Shown: in pieces, positions 1 through 8,153 of the stretch
How the letters are laid out: each line of letters begins with the position of its first letter
Position numbering within the stretch: position 1 is the first letter of the stretch
From: a virus
IMG/VR virus record: IMGVR_UViG_3300030673_000034
Location: 1-30,642 of that record
Direction: 5' to 3' (one strand)
Length of the DNA: 30,642 nt
Notes under the pieces: generated by a model
Database searches by the model: none
Seen by the model: only the letters and a program-made list of their open reading frames with translations
What the model was told of the DNA's origin: nothing
Position numbers and translations under genes: made by a program

Positions 1-126
1 AGCTTATATAAAAAATACCTAAGGGCAGTTAGTAAGGCAAGCAACTTTATTTCAATATGCAGGGCCTATGAGGGTAGGGAAAAGATATTACAAACAGTAT
101 CAGCTAATCTACGTAGAGAACACTAA
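1..126 (+). CDS. C-terminal end of an upstream unknown protein (partial)
   Basis: The first reading frame is open from base 1 to a TAA at 124-126. It gives 41 residues, rich in Lys and Arg, ending LRREH. The start lies before the window. Too little is present to name a family. It is most likely the last part of a gene in the same direction as everything else here. It is followed by a 39-base A-rich leader before the co-chaperonin gene. Confidence 0.6.
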   Translation, partial: SLYKKYLRAVSKASNFISICRAYEGREKILQTVSANLRREH

Positions 127-165
127 AGAATTTCTATAAACTATTAATATATAAACAAAAACATT

Positions 166-576
166 ATGAATTTAGCAACAATGCTTGGCCAGTCTCTTAT
201 TTCAAAAGATACTGCAATGTTAATCAACAGTGAGTTATACAAAAGGGGTCAGGTAACTGAGAACCGGGTTATAATCATTACACCTAAAGAAATTGAGGGT
301 AGGACTGCATCTGGTATAATCATACCCGGAGAAGTAACAGAAGGGGTACCAAGAAAGGGTATCTGTGTTCAAATGGGAGAGTTCACTGAAGAGAATCGGA
401 CCTATACCTCTGTAGTTGGGATTGGTAATGTACTTACCTATGGCTTATATGCTGGTAAGGAAATTGATCTACTAGAACCCCTATTAGTAAAAGGTTTTAA
501 CCCTGACAAACATGAACTAAGGTGTATATCAGTTAATGAGATTATGTATTCTGAGTATCCAATTAAACTAACATAA
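166..576 (+). CDS. GroES-like co-chaperonin (gp31-type)
   Basis: This 136-residue protein resembles the GroES/Cpn10 fold. Residues 34-40 (RVIIITP) match the first core strand. Residues 42-62 form a Gly-rich mobile loop whose hydrophobic G-I-I-I-P (50-54) corresponds to the GroEL-contacting tripeptide. Residues 63-71 (RKGICVQMG) and 86-100 match the later barrel strands. The family caps GroEL so that substrates can fold. Phage versions such as T4 gp31 replace host GroES to fold the major capsid protein, with the host supplying GroEL, and no GroEL is seen here. The N-terminal extension of about 30 residues is longer than bacterial GroES (about 97 residues). The start at 166 follows an A-rich leader (acaaaaacatt). 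It is separated by 12 bases from the SSB gene, so the two probably share a transcript. The family call is by motif only. Confidence 0.72.
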   Translation: MNLATMLGQSLISKDTAMLINSELYKRGQVTENRVIIITPKEIEGRTASGIIIPGEVTEGVPRKGICVQMGEFTEENRTYTSVVGIGNVLTYGLYAGKEIDLLEPLLVKGFNPDKHELRCISVNEIMYSEYPIKLT

Positions 577-588
577 TAAAGTAAAGTC

Positions 589-1389
589 ATGAGAGCAGAG
601 AAGGAAGACAAAACTAAAAAGAAGAAGTTATCTACAGGTGGTAAAACTGCCCGTGAGAAAATGATGGACCGGAAAAAAGACCTTGAAAAACGTAGTGCAG
701 GTGGTGGATTCATATTCCCAAAAGTTGGTACAACAAGGCTACGCCTAAAGTCACCAGGTGATGATGAAGAATTAGCCATTGAGGTAATTCAGTTCTACCT
801 GGGTAAAGAATTGGGTGGTGTGGTATCCCCAGCAACATTTGATGAACCCTGTCCATTTATGGATAAGTACAAAGAACTAAAGGATTCAGATGATGATGAT
901 GACAAAGCATTAGCAAAACGTCTGGTACCTAAAAGGAAGTATGCAATTGGGTGTGACTCTTACAAGGACGAAAAGGGTAAAGAAGTTGATCAAACTGACA
1001 AAGCAGTACTTGTTGCAAGAGGTGCTTACCAGGACATTACTGAACTCTACCTTGATGAGGATGAGTGGGGGGATATGACTGATAAAAAAGAAGGGTATGA
1101 TATTAAAATTATCAGAACTGGGGTTGGCCAACTAGATACATCTTATTCTGTATCACCTTGCCAAAAGAAAGCATTACCCAAAGACCGTTCAAATACTTGC
1201 GACCTTGAAAAAATTGTAAGGTCACAAATTCCTTCATTTGAGGAACTTGAGGATACACTTGCTAAGTTCTTAAACTCAGGTGAGGATGGGGATGCTCCAG
1301 CAAAAAAACCCAAGGATAGTAAATCCAGGGACAAGTTCAAAGAAGGTCTAAAGGACAAAAAGAAAAAGAAAAGAGTAAGAGATATTTAA
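589..1389 (+). CDS. gp32-like single-stranded DNA-binding protein
   Basis: This protein has 266 residues. A Lys/Arg-rich N-terminus (1-35) is followed by GGGFIFPKVGTTRLRL (38-53), a FDEPCPF segment (84-90) and RLVPKRKYAI (111-120). That arrangement is typical of large-phage relatives of T4 gp32, which coat single-stranded DNA during replication and recombination. A run of Asp at 99-105 interrupts the core. The C-terminus (about 237-266) is a mixed but strongly basic tail, unlike the acidic tail of T4 gp32 that recruits partners. Its position directly upstream of the RecA/UvsX gene supports the role, since T4 UvsX loads on gp32-coated DNA. The zinc-binding Cys/His set of T4 gp32 is not obvious. 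A strong terminator follows the gene. Confidence 0.68.
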   Translation: MRAEKEDKTKKKKLSTGGKTAREKMMDRKKDLEKRSAGGGFIFPKVGTTRLRLKSPGDDEELAIEVIQFYLGKELGGVVSPATFDEPCPFMDKYKELKDSDDDDDKALAKRLVPKRKYAIGCDSYKDEKGKEVDQTDKAVLVARGAYQDITELYLDEDEWGDMTDKKEGYDIKIIRTGVGQLDTSYSVSPCQKKALPKDRSNTCDLEKIVRSQIPSFEELEDTLAKFLNSGEDGDAPAKKPKDSKSRDKFKEGLKDKKKKKRVRDI

Positions 1390-1415
1390 TCCTACCCTAA
1401 TAAAACAACAACTAG

Positions 1416-1449
1416 TAAGGGGCGGTATATTATATGTCGCCCCTTATTT
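1416..1449 (+). terminator. Rho-independent-type terminator after the SSB gene
   Basis: TAAGGGGCG (1416-1424) pairs perfectly with CGCCCCTTA (1438-1446) across a 13-base AT-rich loop, and TTT follows. It lies 27 bases after the SSB stop. It would limit read-through into the recombinase gene and allow SSB to be made in excess. Confidence 0.8.
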
Positions 1450-1471
1450 CATGTACTAAACAAAAAGATTC

Positions 1472-2620
1472 ATGGCAAAGAAAACTAAGATAGGTATAAC
1501 CATACCTACAAAAAATGAGTTAATGAAAAGGTACCCTGGGATGTCAGTAGCTTCTGAAAATGATGATGATAGATACCCAAGAATACCATCAAGGCATTTA
1601 GCCTTCAATTACCAAACAGGGGGAGGTCTTCCATATGGTAAAATCATGGAGATATATGGAGAAGAGTCTTCAGGTAAATCTCTAATGGCCTATGATTTCG
1701 CTTATGTAACCCAAGCATTAGGTGGAGTAGTTCTAATAGCAGATGCAGAACAAGCATTCACTAATGCCTGGGCAATAGCAAATGGATTAGATTTAACAAG
1801 GATAATAAGGTTACCTTCAACAGTAGTTGAAGAGATATCTGATTGGCTTGCAGATATGGCAATATATTGGAGATCACAATTAACCCACAATGAACCCATA
1901 TTATTCATATTAGACTCAACTGCTGCGTTGGATTGTATGGTAAATATCAATTCAAAAATGGTAGACTCTAAAGCCGATATGGGTAATAGAGCAAAAGCTA
2001 TTTACAAGATGCTAAGGGTACGTTCTGAGTTAATGTTTAAACTAGGTGTATCACAGATATACATTAACCAATTAAGAAAGAATCTAAAAGCTGGTATGTT
2101 TGAGAATCCTGATACTACACCAGGAGGCGGTGCAATGAAGTTTTATGCTTCTATACGTATTGCTTTTTATGGTGGTAAACAAATCCTTGAAAAGATAAAA
2201 GGTAAAGATAGGAAAGTAGGCAGGGTAACTTCAATAAGGGTTATGAAAAATAAAGTTGGGCCCCCAAGGGGAACTATAAAGGGTGCACCCATGTATTTCA
2301 ACCAGGATGGTAAAAAAGATATTGGCTTTGATAAGTATTATTTTTTATCCGACTCATTACTAGAAGCCGGTGCTATAAGCAAAAACAATGGTGGTACTTA
2401 CTCTATAAAGGGTGTAACTTTATGTAGGGGGGATGAGAAATTCCTTGCATTAATTGAAAAAGATGATGATCTTCGTAGGAAGTTATTACGTAAAGCTAAT
2501 ATCAATACTATCAGCACTACAAGAAAGAAAATTGAAGGCTTAGGAGTTAACCTATTTCCAGTAGGTAATGTAAAGTATACGTCACAGGTAAAGGAGGCTG
2601 ATGAGAATGAAGATGAATAG
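1472..2620 (+). CDS. UvsX/RecA-type strand-exchange recombinase
   Basis: This 382-residue protein has the RecA core in order. The Walker A motif is GEESSGKS (63-70). The catalytic-glutamate segment IADAEQAF (89-96, Glu93) matches RecA DAEHA. The Walker B motif is ILFILD (143-148). SQIYINQLR (194-202) contains the conserved Gln200 that senses ATP next to DNA loop L2, and the Gly-rich PGGGAMKFYAS (217-227) follows L2. The protein forms ATP-dependent filaments on single-stranded DNA and drives strand exchange for recombination-dependent replication and repair. Its length lies between RecA (about 350) and T4 UvsX (391). The gene starts 22 bases after the SSB terminator without a recognisable promoter of its own, and its end overlaps the exonuclease gene. 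The RecA family call is secure. Whether it is closer to RecA or UvsX cannot be told by eye. Confidence 0.95.
   Translation: MAKKTKIGITIPTKNELMKRYPGMSVASENDDDRYPRIPSRHLAFNYQTGGGLPYGKIMEIYGEESSGKSLMAYDFAYVTQALGGVVLIADAEQAFTNAWAIANGLDLTRIIRLPSTVVEEISDWLADMAIYWRSQLTHNEPILFILDSTAALDCMVNINSKMVDSKADMGNRAKAIYKMLRVRSELMFKLGVSQIYINQLRKNLKAGMFENPDTTPGGGAMKFYASIRIAFYGGKQILEKIKGKDRKVGRVTSIRVMKNKVGPPRGTIKGAPMYFNQDGKKDIGFDKYYFLSDSLLEAGAISKNNGGTYSIKGVTLCRGDEKFLALIEKDDDLRRKLLRKANINTISTTRKKIEGLGVNLFPVGNVKYTSQVKEADENEDE
2590..2597 (+). promoter_or_regulatory. Shine-Dalgarno sequence for the flap exonuclease
   Basis: AAAGGAGG lies inside the 3' end of the recombinase gene. It is one of very few good Shine-Dalgarno sequences in the window. 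Three in-frame ATGs follow at 2601, 2607 and 2613. Only 2607 sits at a normal distance (9 bases), so 2607 is the preferred start. The motif implies that translation of the exonuclease starts independently of recombinase termination. Confidence 0.6.
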
Positions 2621-3509
2621 TTTATTAATAATTGATGGAGAAAATCTATTACACAGGGCATACCATAAGTTCTTAGGCTTCAAGTCTACTGAAGGAGTTC
2701 CAACTGGTGCAATATATGGTTTTCTAAAGATCCTACACTCTAATATATTTAGGTTCAAGCCTGAATATGTTATTGTTACATTTGATAATGGCAGATCAAA
2801 ACATAGGACTAACATACTTCCAGGTTATAAGACACGACCTAAAAAACTGGGTATGGATTATGAGTCATTACAAAAACAAAAAAAGTTGATAATGAAGATC
2901 CTTAGAAGGTTGGGAGTACCTTATGTATTTGATAAATCATTCAGTAATGAATGGGAGGCTGATGATTACATTGCTTACTTAGCTAAAACCTTTGAGGGTG
3001 AAGTAACTATACTATCCTCTGACAAAGATTTTCACCAACTGATATCTAAAAGGGTAAAGGTAATGAGCCCATCTAAAGACCAATTAATCACTGAAGTTAA
3101 TTGCATAAAGTTAACTGGGTATAATCCTGACCAATGTGTTGATTGGTTATCAATGGTGGGGGATGAATCCGATAGCATACCCGGCTATAGAGGCATTGGA
3201 GAAGTAAAAGCTACTGCATTACTTAAGAAATATAACTGTATAGAGAAATTTATAATGGGCGATTACAAAGAAAGTAGGGTAAATAAGCAAACACTTAATG
3301 AAGTAATGACTAAGAATAGGCACCTTATTGATCTTAACTTCTTTATAAGAAAATACCCAATGGTAAAAAACATACCCATAAAATATGGGAAGGATGAATT
3401 TATAAACAGGAAGCTAGTAACCATGTTTAATGGGTACTCTCTATCCTCATTCCAGTCTACTGAATTTATAAACACCTTTAAAGAATTAAGCAAATGGAAA
3501 GTAAAGTAA
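2607..3509 (+). CDS. 5'-3' exonuclease / flap endonuclease (T4 RNase H, T5 D15 type)
   Basis: The product of about 300 residues carries the acidic metal-binding set of the FEN/5'-nuclease family: Asp10 in LLIIDGEN, Asp60 in VTFDNG, Glu117-x-Asp119-Asp120 in EWEADD, Asp139 and Asp141 in SSDKDF, and Asp186 and Asp189 in GDESDSIPG. A helix-3-turn-helix segment (GYRGIGEVKATALLKKY) binds duplex DNA. Basic residues in the arch (GYKTRPKK) fit flap threading. It would remove RNA primers and 5' flaps on the lagging strand. Its length matches T4 RNase H (305 residues) and lacks a polymerase domain. The 2607 start is chosen from the Shine-Dalgarno spacing, and the gene overlaps the recombinase end by 14 bases. 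Confidence 0.93.
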   Translation: MKMNSLLIIDGENLLHRAYHKFLGFKSTEGVPTGAIYGFLKILHSNIFRFKPEYVIVTFDNGRSKHRTNILPGYKTRPKKLGMDYESLQKQKKLIMKILRRLGVPYVFDKSFSNEWEADDYIAYLAKTFEGEVTILSSDKDFHQLISKRVKVMSPSKDQLITEVNCIKLTGYNPDQCVDWLSMVGDESDSIPGYRGIGEVKATALLKKYNCIEKFIMGDYKESRVNKQTLNEVMTKNRHLIDLNFFIRKYPMVKNIPIKYGKDEFINRKLVTMFNGYSLSSFQSTEFINTFKELSKWKVK

Positions 3510-4144
3510 AACGTATTATGTTTGTGGGTCCCAGTGGGATAGGCAAGACCCACCTATCCAAGTTTATTGCAGATAAATATGGTATACCATTCATAAGTGG
3601 TTCATACTCTGATATGGTACCATCAACTAAAGATCAAAGCCATGCTGATATGGTAAGCAAGGATTCAAAGGTAATTTATAATGAAGATTATAAGTTGCTA
3701 TGGGCAAGGGCAAAGGTATACTTAGGCTATACTACTAAAGGTTTAAGTTTTGTAACCGACAGGTCATATATTGATAGCATTGCATATTTCATATACAAAC
3801 TTTCAAAAGTAATACCCAAGTGTGAAATTGAAGGTTTTGAACATGCAGCAAAAATGCTATTATTCAGGGACTGTACCCACCTAATTGTAATGCAATGTAC
3901 TGAATCAATGGTTGATACCTGGAGAGTTGAAAATAATGAAAAGAGGATATTAAATACATATTTCCAGTGGATGGTATCTATGGTAATGATAGGAGTACTT
4001 AAAAGATTGGGCTTAAGAACTGGTAAATACTTTGGCCATACATACAGTTACATGCCAATGGGTATAAAAGTACTTGTTTTAAATAACAGGAACATGGAGA
4101 ATAACAAAGTACTAATCAGTAAATTCTTGGGCAATGTCAAATAA
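3494..4144 (+). CDS. P-loop nucleotide kinase-like protein
   Basis: This 216-residue protein begins with a strand and a Walker A motif, GPSGIGKT (12-19), followed by a helix, as in nucleoside monophosphate kinases and phage deoxynucleotide kinases. SFVTDRSYIDSIAY (about 75-88) resembles the DR(S/Y) segment that contacts the phosphoryl acceptor in thymidylate-kinase-like folds. HLIVMQ is a later core strand. The likely role is phosphorylation of a nucleotide or another small substrate to supply dNTPs, but an AAA-type ATPase or a repair kinase is possible. It overlaps the exonuclease by 16 bases and the next nuclease by 11, so it is cotranslated with repair genes. The substrate cannot be read from the sequence. 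Confidence 0.7.
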   Translation: MESKVKRIMFVGPSGIGKTHLSKFIADKYGIPFISGSYSDMVPSTKDQSHADMVSKDSKVIYNEDYKLLWARAKVYLGYTTKGLSFVTDRSYIDSIAYFIYKLSKVIPKCEIEGFEHAAKMLLFRDCTHLIVMQCTESMVDTWRVENNEKRILNTYFQWMVSMVMIGVLKRLGLRTGKYFGHTYSYMPMGIKVLVLNNRNMENNKVLISKFLGNVK

Positions 4145-5153
4145 AAGACCCATAGCAATTGCTTTCTCAGACTTACACCTGAATATCTGGACTAAGTTTA
4201 ACAAAGACAACAGCAGAACAATGAACCAGTTCGAGGTTCTTCACTACATAAGAAAGCAATGTATAAAAAAGAAGGTTCCGGCCTTCTTTCTTGGTGATAT
4301 GCTACACAAACCCGAGAGCATCGATAGTGACCTATTCAGGCTTATAATTGAAGAGTTTATTAGGCTAAACACAGAACCCCTTTGGAACTGCTTCTTCATT
4401 GAAGGCAACCATGAGATAAAGAATAAGAACCAATTGGTAACACTTGGCCAAGGCACTGCCCATACTGATAAGCCATCAGTCTATACCTCACCTGGTATAG
4501 TGTCATCGCTATCAAAAATATTCAACTTTCTAAATCCCATAAATGGGTACGTAGGTTTATATGGTGGATATAAGGTTTGGGGTATATCCTACCTTGACCA
4601 TAACCAAGGTTTGAATAAACACTTAACTGAAATAATACTAAGGTTTAATCAGCATGATAAGAACATCCTATTACTACATACAGATTACCCAGGTGCAAAA
4701 GATACTGATGGTTCTGAAGTTGGTTCAAGTGAAAATATCAATGTAAACCTTATCAATAAATTTGATCTAGTATTATGTGGCCACATACATAAACCACAAA
4801 GGCTTTCAAAAAAGGTATACATGATTGGTGCACCCATCCAACAAAGGAGGACAGATAGGAATTGTGAAATGGGTTATTGGGTAATATACAATGACCTATC
4901 TGTTAAGTTTAAATCCCTTGCAAAGAAGTTCCCCAAATTTATAGATGTTGAAAAGGAAGAAGGTATTAAAGATGATTATAACTATTACACAGTAATTCCT
5001 AAGCATATTCTAGTAAACACAGATACTAAGAGTAATAGAATTACTGCTAATCTTTCTAAAACTAAACTAGCAAAGAAGTATATGCGTGAAAAAGGCATCA
5101 AAGATAAAGACAAATCAAGGTTACTAACTAAACTACTGAAAGACAATGATTAA
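4134..5153 (+). CDS. SbcD/Mre11-type nuclease (T4 gp47-like)
   Basis: This 339-residue protein shows the calcineurin-like phosphoesterase motifs in order: FSDLHL (11-16), FLGDMLH (52-58), EGNHE (90-94), LLHTD (180-184) and CGHIHKPQ (215-222). These Asp, His and Asn residues bind the two manganese ions. The length matches T4 gp47 (339 residues). With the SbcC/gp46 ATPase encoded immediately downstream it should form the complex that opens and resects double-strand ends to make single-stranded DNA for the recombinase. It overlaps both neighbours by 8-11 bases, which suggests stoichiometric coupled translation. Confidence 0.93.
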   Translation: MSNKRPIAIAFSDLHLNIWTKFNKDNSRTMNQFEVLHYIRKQCIKKKVPAFFLGDMLHKPESIDSDLFRLIIEEFIRLNTEPLWNCFFIEGNHEIKNKNQLVTLGQGTAHTDKPSVYTSPGIVSSLSKIFNFLNPINGYVGLYGGYKVWGISYLDHNQGLNKHLTEIILRFNQHDKNILLLHTDYPGAKDTDGSEVGSSENINVNLINKFDLVLCGHIHKPQRLSKKVYMIGAPIQQRRTDRNCEMGYWVIYNDLSVKFKSLAKKFPKFIDVEKEEGIKDDYNYYTVIPKHILVNTDTKSNRITANLSKTKLAKKYMREKGIKDKDKSRLLTKLLKDND

Positions 5154-6861
5154 GTTTGGGAAACTAATAATAAAAGGCTTCTGCTCTATCCAGGATTATG
5201 AAATTGATCTTGATGGGGGGCATATAACTATTATACGAGGAGAAAATGGAGTAGGTAAAACTACGCTCCTATCAGCAATAACATGGGTACTCTATAATAA
5301 GACAGCTAAGGAAGATGCTAAAGACGTAAACACATGGAAAGAAAGAAGGCCAAAAGATTACAGGGGTACTAGTGTAGAGATATACTGGAATAATGGTACA
5401 ACACTACACCAAGTAATTAGGTGTTCTAACTATGGTGAAAAAGTACATGGCTCAAAGGGTGCTAATAGGCTGATATATCTAATAGAAGGCGTAGAGGTTA
5501 AGAATAAAAGGAAGGATGAGATACAGGCCCTAATTGAAGCTAACCTTACACTATCCTACTCTCTATTCAAGAACTCTATCATGTTTGGCCAGGGCCTAAA
5601 GAGATTAATACAAGAATCTGGTACAGAGAAAAGGAAACTATTCGAAGAAGTATTCGATGTAAGCTACCTATCAGTAGTAAGAACAGTTGCACAAAAGGAA
5701 AGGGACAAGATAAAAGAAGAACTTAGTTTAATAACAAATCCTTTAAATACAATGAGGGCTAGTTATGAAACTAATAAAGAAACCTACCTAGAACTAAAAG
5801 CAAGAGAATCAAATCAAGCAACTGCTATAGGTGAAGAACTTGAGGAATATATAACTCAACTAAAGGAAATAAAAAGAACTTTAAGAAGGTACGACCCAGA
5901 GATTGAAAAGTCACTAGCTAAGGCTACTGAAAAAAAGGTCCGGCTTAAAGAACAACTAGAAGAGTTACGAGAAAATTATAACTCTAACAAAAAAAAGGTA
6001 TCAGATGTAACTTCAGTTAAAGGCTTAGGTAGTTTAGTAAAAGAGATTATTGGGTTAATCATAATAAACCCTCACTTGGCAATATCAAAGTTAAAAGAAC
6101 TTGAATCGGCAATAGTTGAAATGAATAACTACCATGATGAGTATGAAAGGCTTAATAATAAGCTTATTAGCATAAGAGATGAAGAAAATGAGTGGCATAA
6201 CATAGTTGAGAAGAATAAGAAGAACCTGGAAATAGCTAATACTATAGAAAAGAAAATTGACATAATCAAGAATGCCAAGTTAGAAGTACTTTCTCCTAAG
6301 TATAAAGAGAAGTATTTGAAATACAAAGAGGAGATAAGAGTTCTGGAAAAGAAGTTATTACCTATTGAAAAGCAACTCAATGATTATAATTGGGTAATAG
6401 ATGATCCACTTGGTAGCAACGGGATCAAGTCATATATATTTGAATCATCAATGGATGGTATAAATGATATACTAATGCAATATGCTGATACCCTGGGATT
6501 AAGAATAGAATTTGGGGTAGACCTATCAAATACAAGGAAGGACTTTTATACACTAGTAGAGATAGGTGGTATAGTAGTTGATTATGCTGATTTATCCGGT
6601 GGCCAAAAGCAATTAGTTAATCTTGCTATGGCTTTTGCAATGTGGGAATCCACTTCTAGTACAAAAGATATTAATATACTATTTCTAGATGAAGTATTTG
6701 AAAGCTTATCTAGAAGTAATATCGAAATAGTGGTAGACCTTATAAAGCAATTGTCTAAGGGCAAGAGCATATACATCATCACACACCAGGAAAACCTACC
6801 CCTTAGCAATGCTAAGATCTTAAACCTAGACTCTAAGAATGGTCTAACTACCTTTAACTAA
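5146..6861 (+). CDS. SbcC/Rad50-type ATPase (T4 gp46-like)
   Basis: This 571-residue SMC-like protein, close to T4 gp46 in length, has Walker A GENGVGKT (32-39), an FGQG/Q-loop segment (147-150), the ABC signature LSGGQKQ (483-489), Walker B ILFLDE (511-516) and a switch His in ITHQ (His547). Between the ATPase halves, residues about 205-290 and 315-415 are charged and heptad-like, as expected for an antiparallel coiled coil. Only two cysteines occur (12 and 93), both outside the coiled coil, so the CxxC zinc hook typical of Rad50/SbcC is absent. The apex instead has a hydrophobic stretch, IIGLIIINP (301-309). The start overlaps the SbcD gene by 8 bases. Its role is to tether and process DNA ends with SbcD. 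Confidence 0.93.
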   Translation: MIKFGKLIIKGFCSIQDYEIDLDGGHITIIRGENGVGKTTLLSAITWVLYNKTAKEDAKDVNTWKERRPKDYRGTSVEIYWNNGTTLHQVIRCSNYGEKVHGSKGANRLIYLIEGVEVKNKRKDEIQALIEANLTLSYSLFKNSIMFGQGLKRLIQESGTEKRKLFEEVFDVSYLSVVRTVAQKERDKIKEELSLITNPLNTMRASYETNKETYLELKARESNQATAIGEELEEYITQLKEIKRTLRRYDPEIEKSLAKATEKKVRLKEQLEELRENYNSNKKKVSDVTSVKGLGSLVKEIIGLIIINPHLAISKLKELESAIVEMNNYHDEYERLNNKLISIRDEENEWHNIVEKNKKNLEIANTIEKKIDIIKNAKLEVLSPKYKEKYLKYKEEIRVLEKKLLPIEKQLNDYNWVIDDPLGSNGIKSYIFESSMDGINDILMQYADTLGLRIEFGVDLSNTRKDFYTLVEIGGIVVDYADLSGGQKQLVNLAMAFAMWESTSSTKDINILFLDEVFESLSRSNIEIVVDLIKQLSKGKSIYIITHQENLPLSNAKILNLDSKNGLTTFN

Positions 6862-6897
6862 TTAAACTATTAATAACTAAACAAACACAAACATGGG

Positions 6898-7443
6898 ATG
6901 GCACGAATTAACTCAAAAGCTAAGGGATCAAAAAATGAAAGAGATACCTGTAAGTGGTGGAAAGATTGGACAGGATATGAATTTAGTAGAGTGCCCTCTA
7001 GTGGTGGGCTTAGGTGGTCCCGTACAACGGATACTACGGGAGATATCATCTGTTCAGATAACAAACACTATCTCAGGTTCCCCTTTAGTATTGAGTGCAA
7101 AAACTATAAGGAAATTAATTTTGAGCATATCCTATTGGGAACAAAGGGAGCAAAAGTCCTCCAATTCTGGAATCAAGCTCTTGAAGATGCGGAGAGGGGG
7201 AACAAGCTTCCTATCCTAATGATGAGGTATAATGGGATGAAAAAGGGAGATTACTTCTTTGTAGTTGATGAACAATTTGGGGGAATACTAATTGATACCA
7301 TGCCACATGAGGATGTAAATGTAATGCTTATAAATGCTAAACATATAAAGCTGATGATTGTAATGGCATCTGATATCATTAAGTATGCTGATTACGCTAA
7401 AGTATATAAAGAGTCAAGGAAACGATTAAAAGCTAAGAAATGA
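6898..7443 (+). CDS. PD-(D/E)XK nuclease, Holliday-junction-resolvase-like
   Basis: This 181-residue protein starts with KAKGSKNERDTCKWW (8-22), where Glu14 lies in a helix. It then has SRVPSSGGLRWS (30-41), TGDII (47-51, Asp49) and FSIECKNY (63-70, with Glu66-x-Lys68). This Glu...Asp...Glu-x-Lys pattern with a Ser-Gly-Gly loop is the archaeal Hjc-type resolvase or restriction-like nuclease core. It may cut recombination intermediates made by the recombinase encoded upstream, or branched DNA before packaging. An alternative ATG at 6893 is in another frame. 6898 is the first in-frame ATG. It sits 36 bases after SbcC and overlaps the NusG-like gene by ATGA. The precise substrate is inferred. 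Confidence 0.75.
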   Translation: MARINSKAKGSKNERDTCKWWKDWTGYEFSRVPSSGGLRWSRTTDTTGDIICSDNKHYLRFPFSIECKNYKEINFEHILLGTKGAKVLQFWNQALEDAERGNKLPILMMRYNGMKKGDYFFVVDEQFGGILIDTMPHEDVNVMLINAKHIKLMIVMASDIIKYADYAKVYKESRKRLKAKK

Positions 7444-8153
7444 AAAAATCATCTAAGTGGTGTATTTTTAACATCAACAACAAACATTGCTTAACCATAG
7501 CTAAAGAACTTAAGGAAAAAGGGTATGATAAACTAGGGGTAAAGGTAAGCCTACCCACAGTATCAATCCTAAGGAAGAGGCAAAAGGGTAAGGATATTTA
7601 TGAAGATGTCCCACTGCTATTCAACTATGGCTTTGTAAAGATGCCCACTGAGATGGCTTACTCTAGACCACTTTTAAGGAAACTAACTCGTGACATAACT
7701 GGGATAGGCTCATGGGTTAAATCAAATGATACAATGCATGAAAAGAAACTAAGAAGAAGAATTGATGGTGAAGACTTCGATGATTTCTCTAAGGTTGCTA
7801 TTGCAAGTAACAATGAAGTAAGGAGATTTAAAAGGATGTCTAGAGAAAATAAGGTATACCAAGCAGATGAAATAATAAACCTAAGTATTGACTCTTACGT
7901 AGTACTAAGGGGCTACCCATTTAATGGTGTTAATGCTACTATAAAAGAAGTCAACCTTGTTACTAAGGAAATAACTGTAATGCTATACCCAGGCAATACT
8001 AATATGATAGTTAAACTCCCCATGGATAACGTAGTATACTCAATCTATCAAAACTATGATGAGAATAAACTATTCTGCAACAGCACAGAATTAGATACTA
8101 CAAATATCCAGTCTGAAGATATTGAAGATAAACTAACTAAAAGGCAATTCTGA
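7440..8153 (+). CDS. NusG-like transcription elongation/antitermination factor
   Basis: This 237-residue protein has the two-domain layout of NusG. The NGN-like domain (about 6-95) begins KWCIFNI and includes a LPTVSILRKR turn, LLFNYGFVKM (matching the F-x-G-Y-V-x-M strand of NusG) and ITGIGSWVKS (matching the GVxGFVG region). A linker of about 50 charged residues leads to a KOW-like domain (about 150-200) with VVLRGYPFNGVNATIKEVN. NusG family members bind RNA polymerase and alter pausing or termination. A phage copy could redirect host polymerase to phage operons, which here contain many internal hairpins. It overlaps neighbours by ATGA and TGATG. The NGN domain is divergent, so whether it activates or terminates is unknown. 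Confidence 0.72.
   Translation: MKKSSKWCIFNINNKHCLTIAKELKEKGYDKLGVKVSLPTVSILRKRQKGKDIYEDVPLLFNYGFVKMPTEMAYSRPLLRKLTRDITGIGSWVKSNDTMHEKKLRRRIDGEDFDDFSKVAIASNNEVRRFKRMSRENKVYQADEIINLSIDSYVVLRGYPFNGVNATIKEVNLVTKEITVMLYPGNTNMIVKLPMDNVVYSIYQNYDENKLFCNSTELDTTNIQSEDIEDKLTKRQF

Noticed and set aside
6893-7219. 108-codon frame overlapping the resolvase-like gene
   Set aside because: It lies in another frame over the same DNA as the PD-(D/E)XK protein, which has catalytic motifs and ends in an ATGA overlap. The alternative shows no motif.
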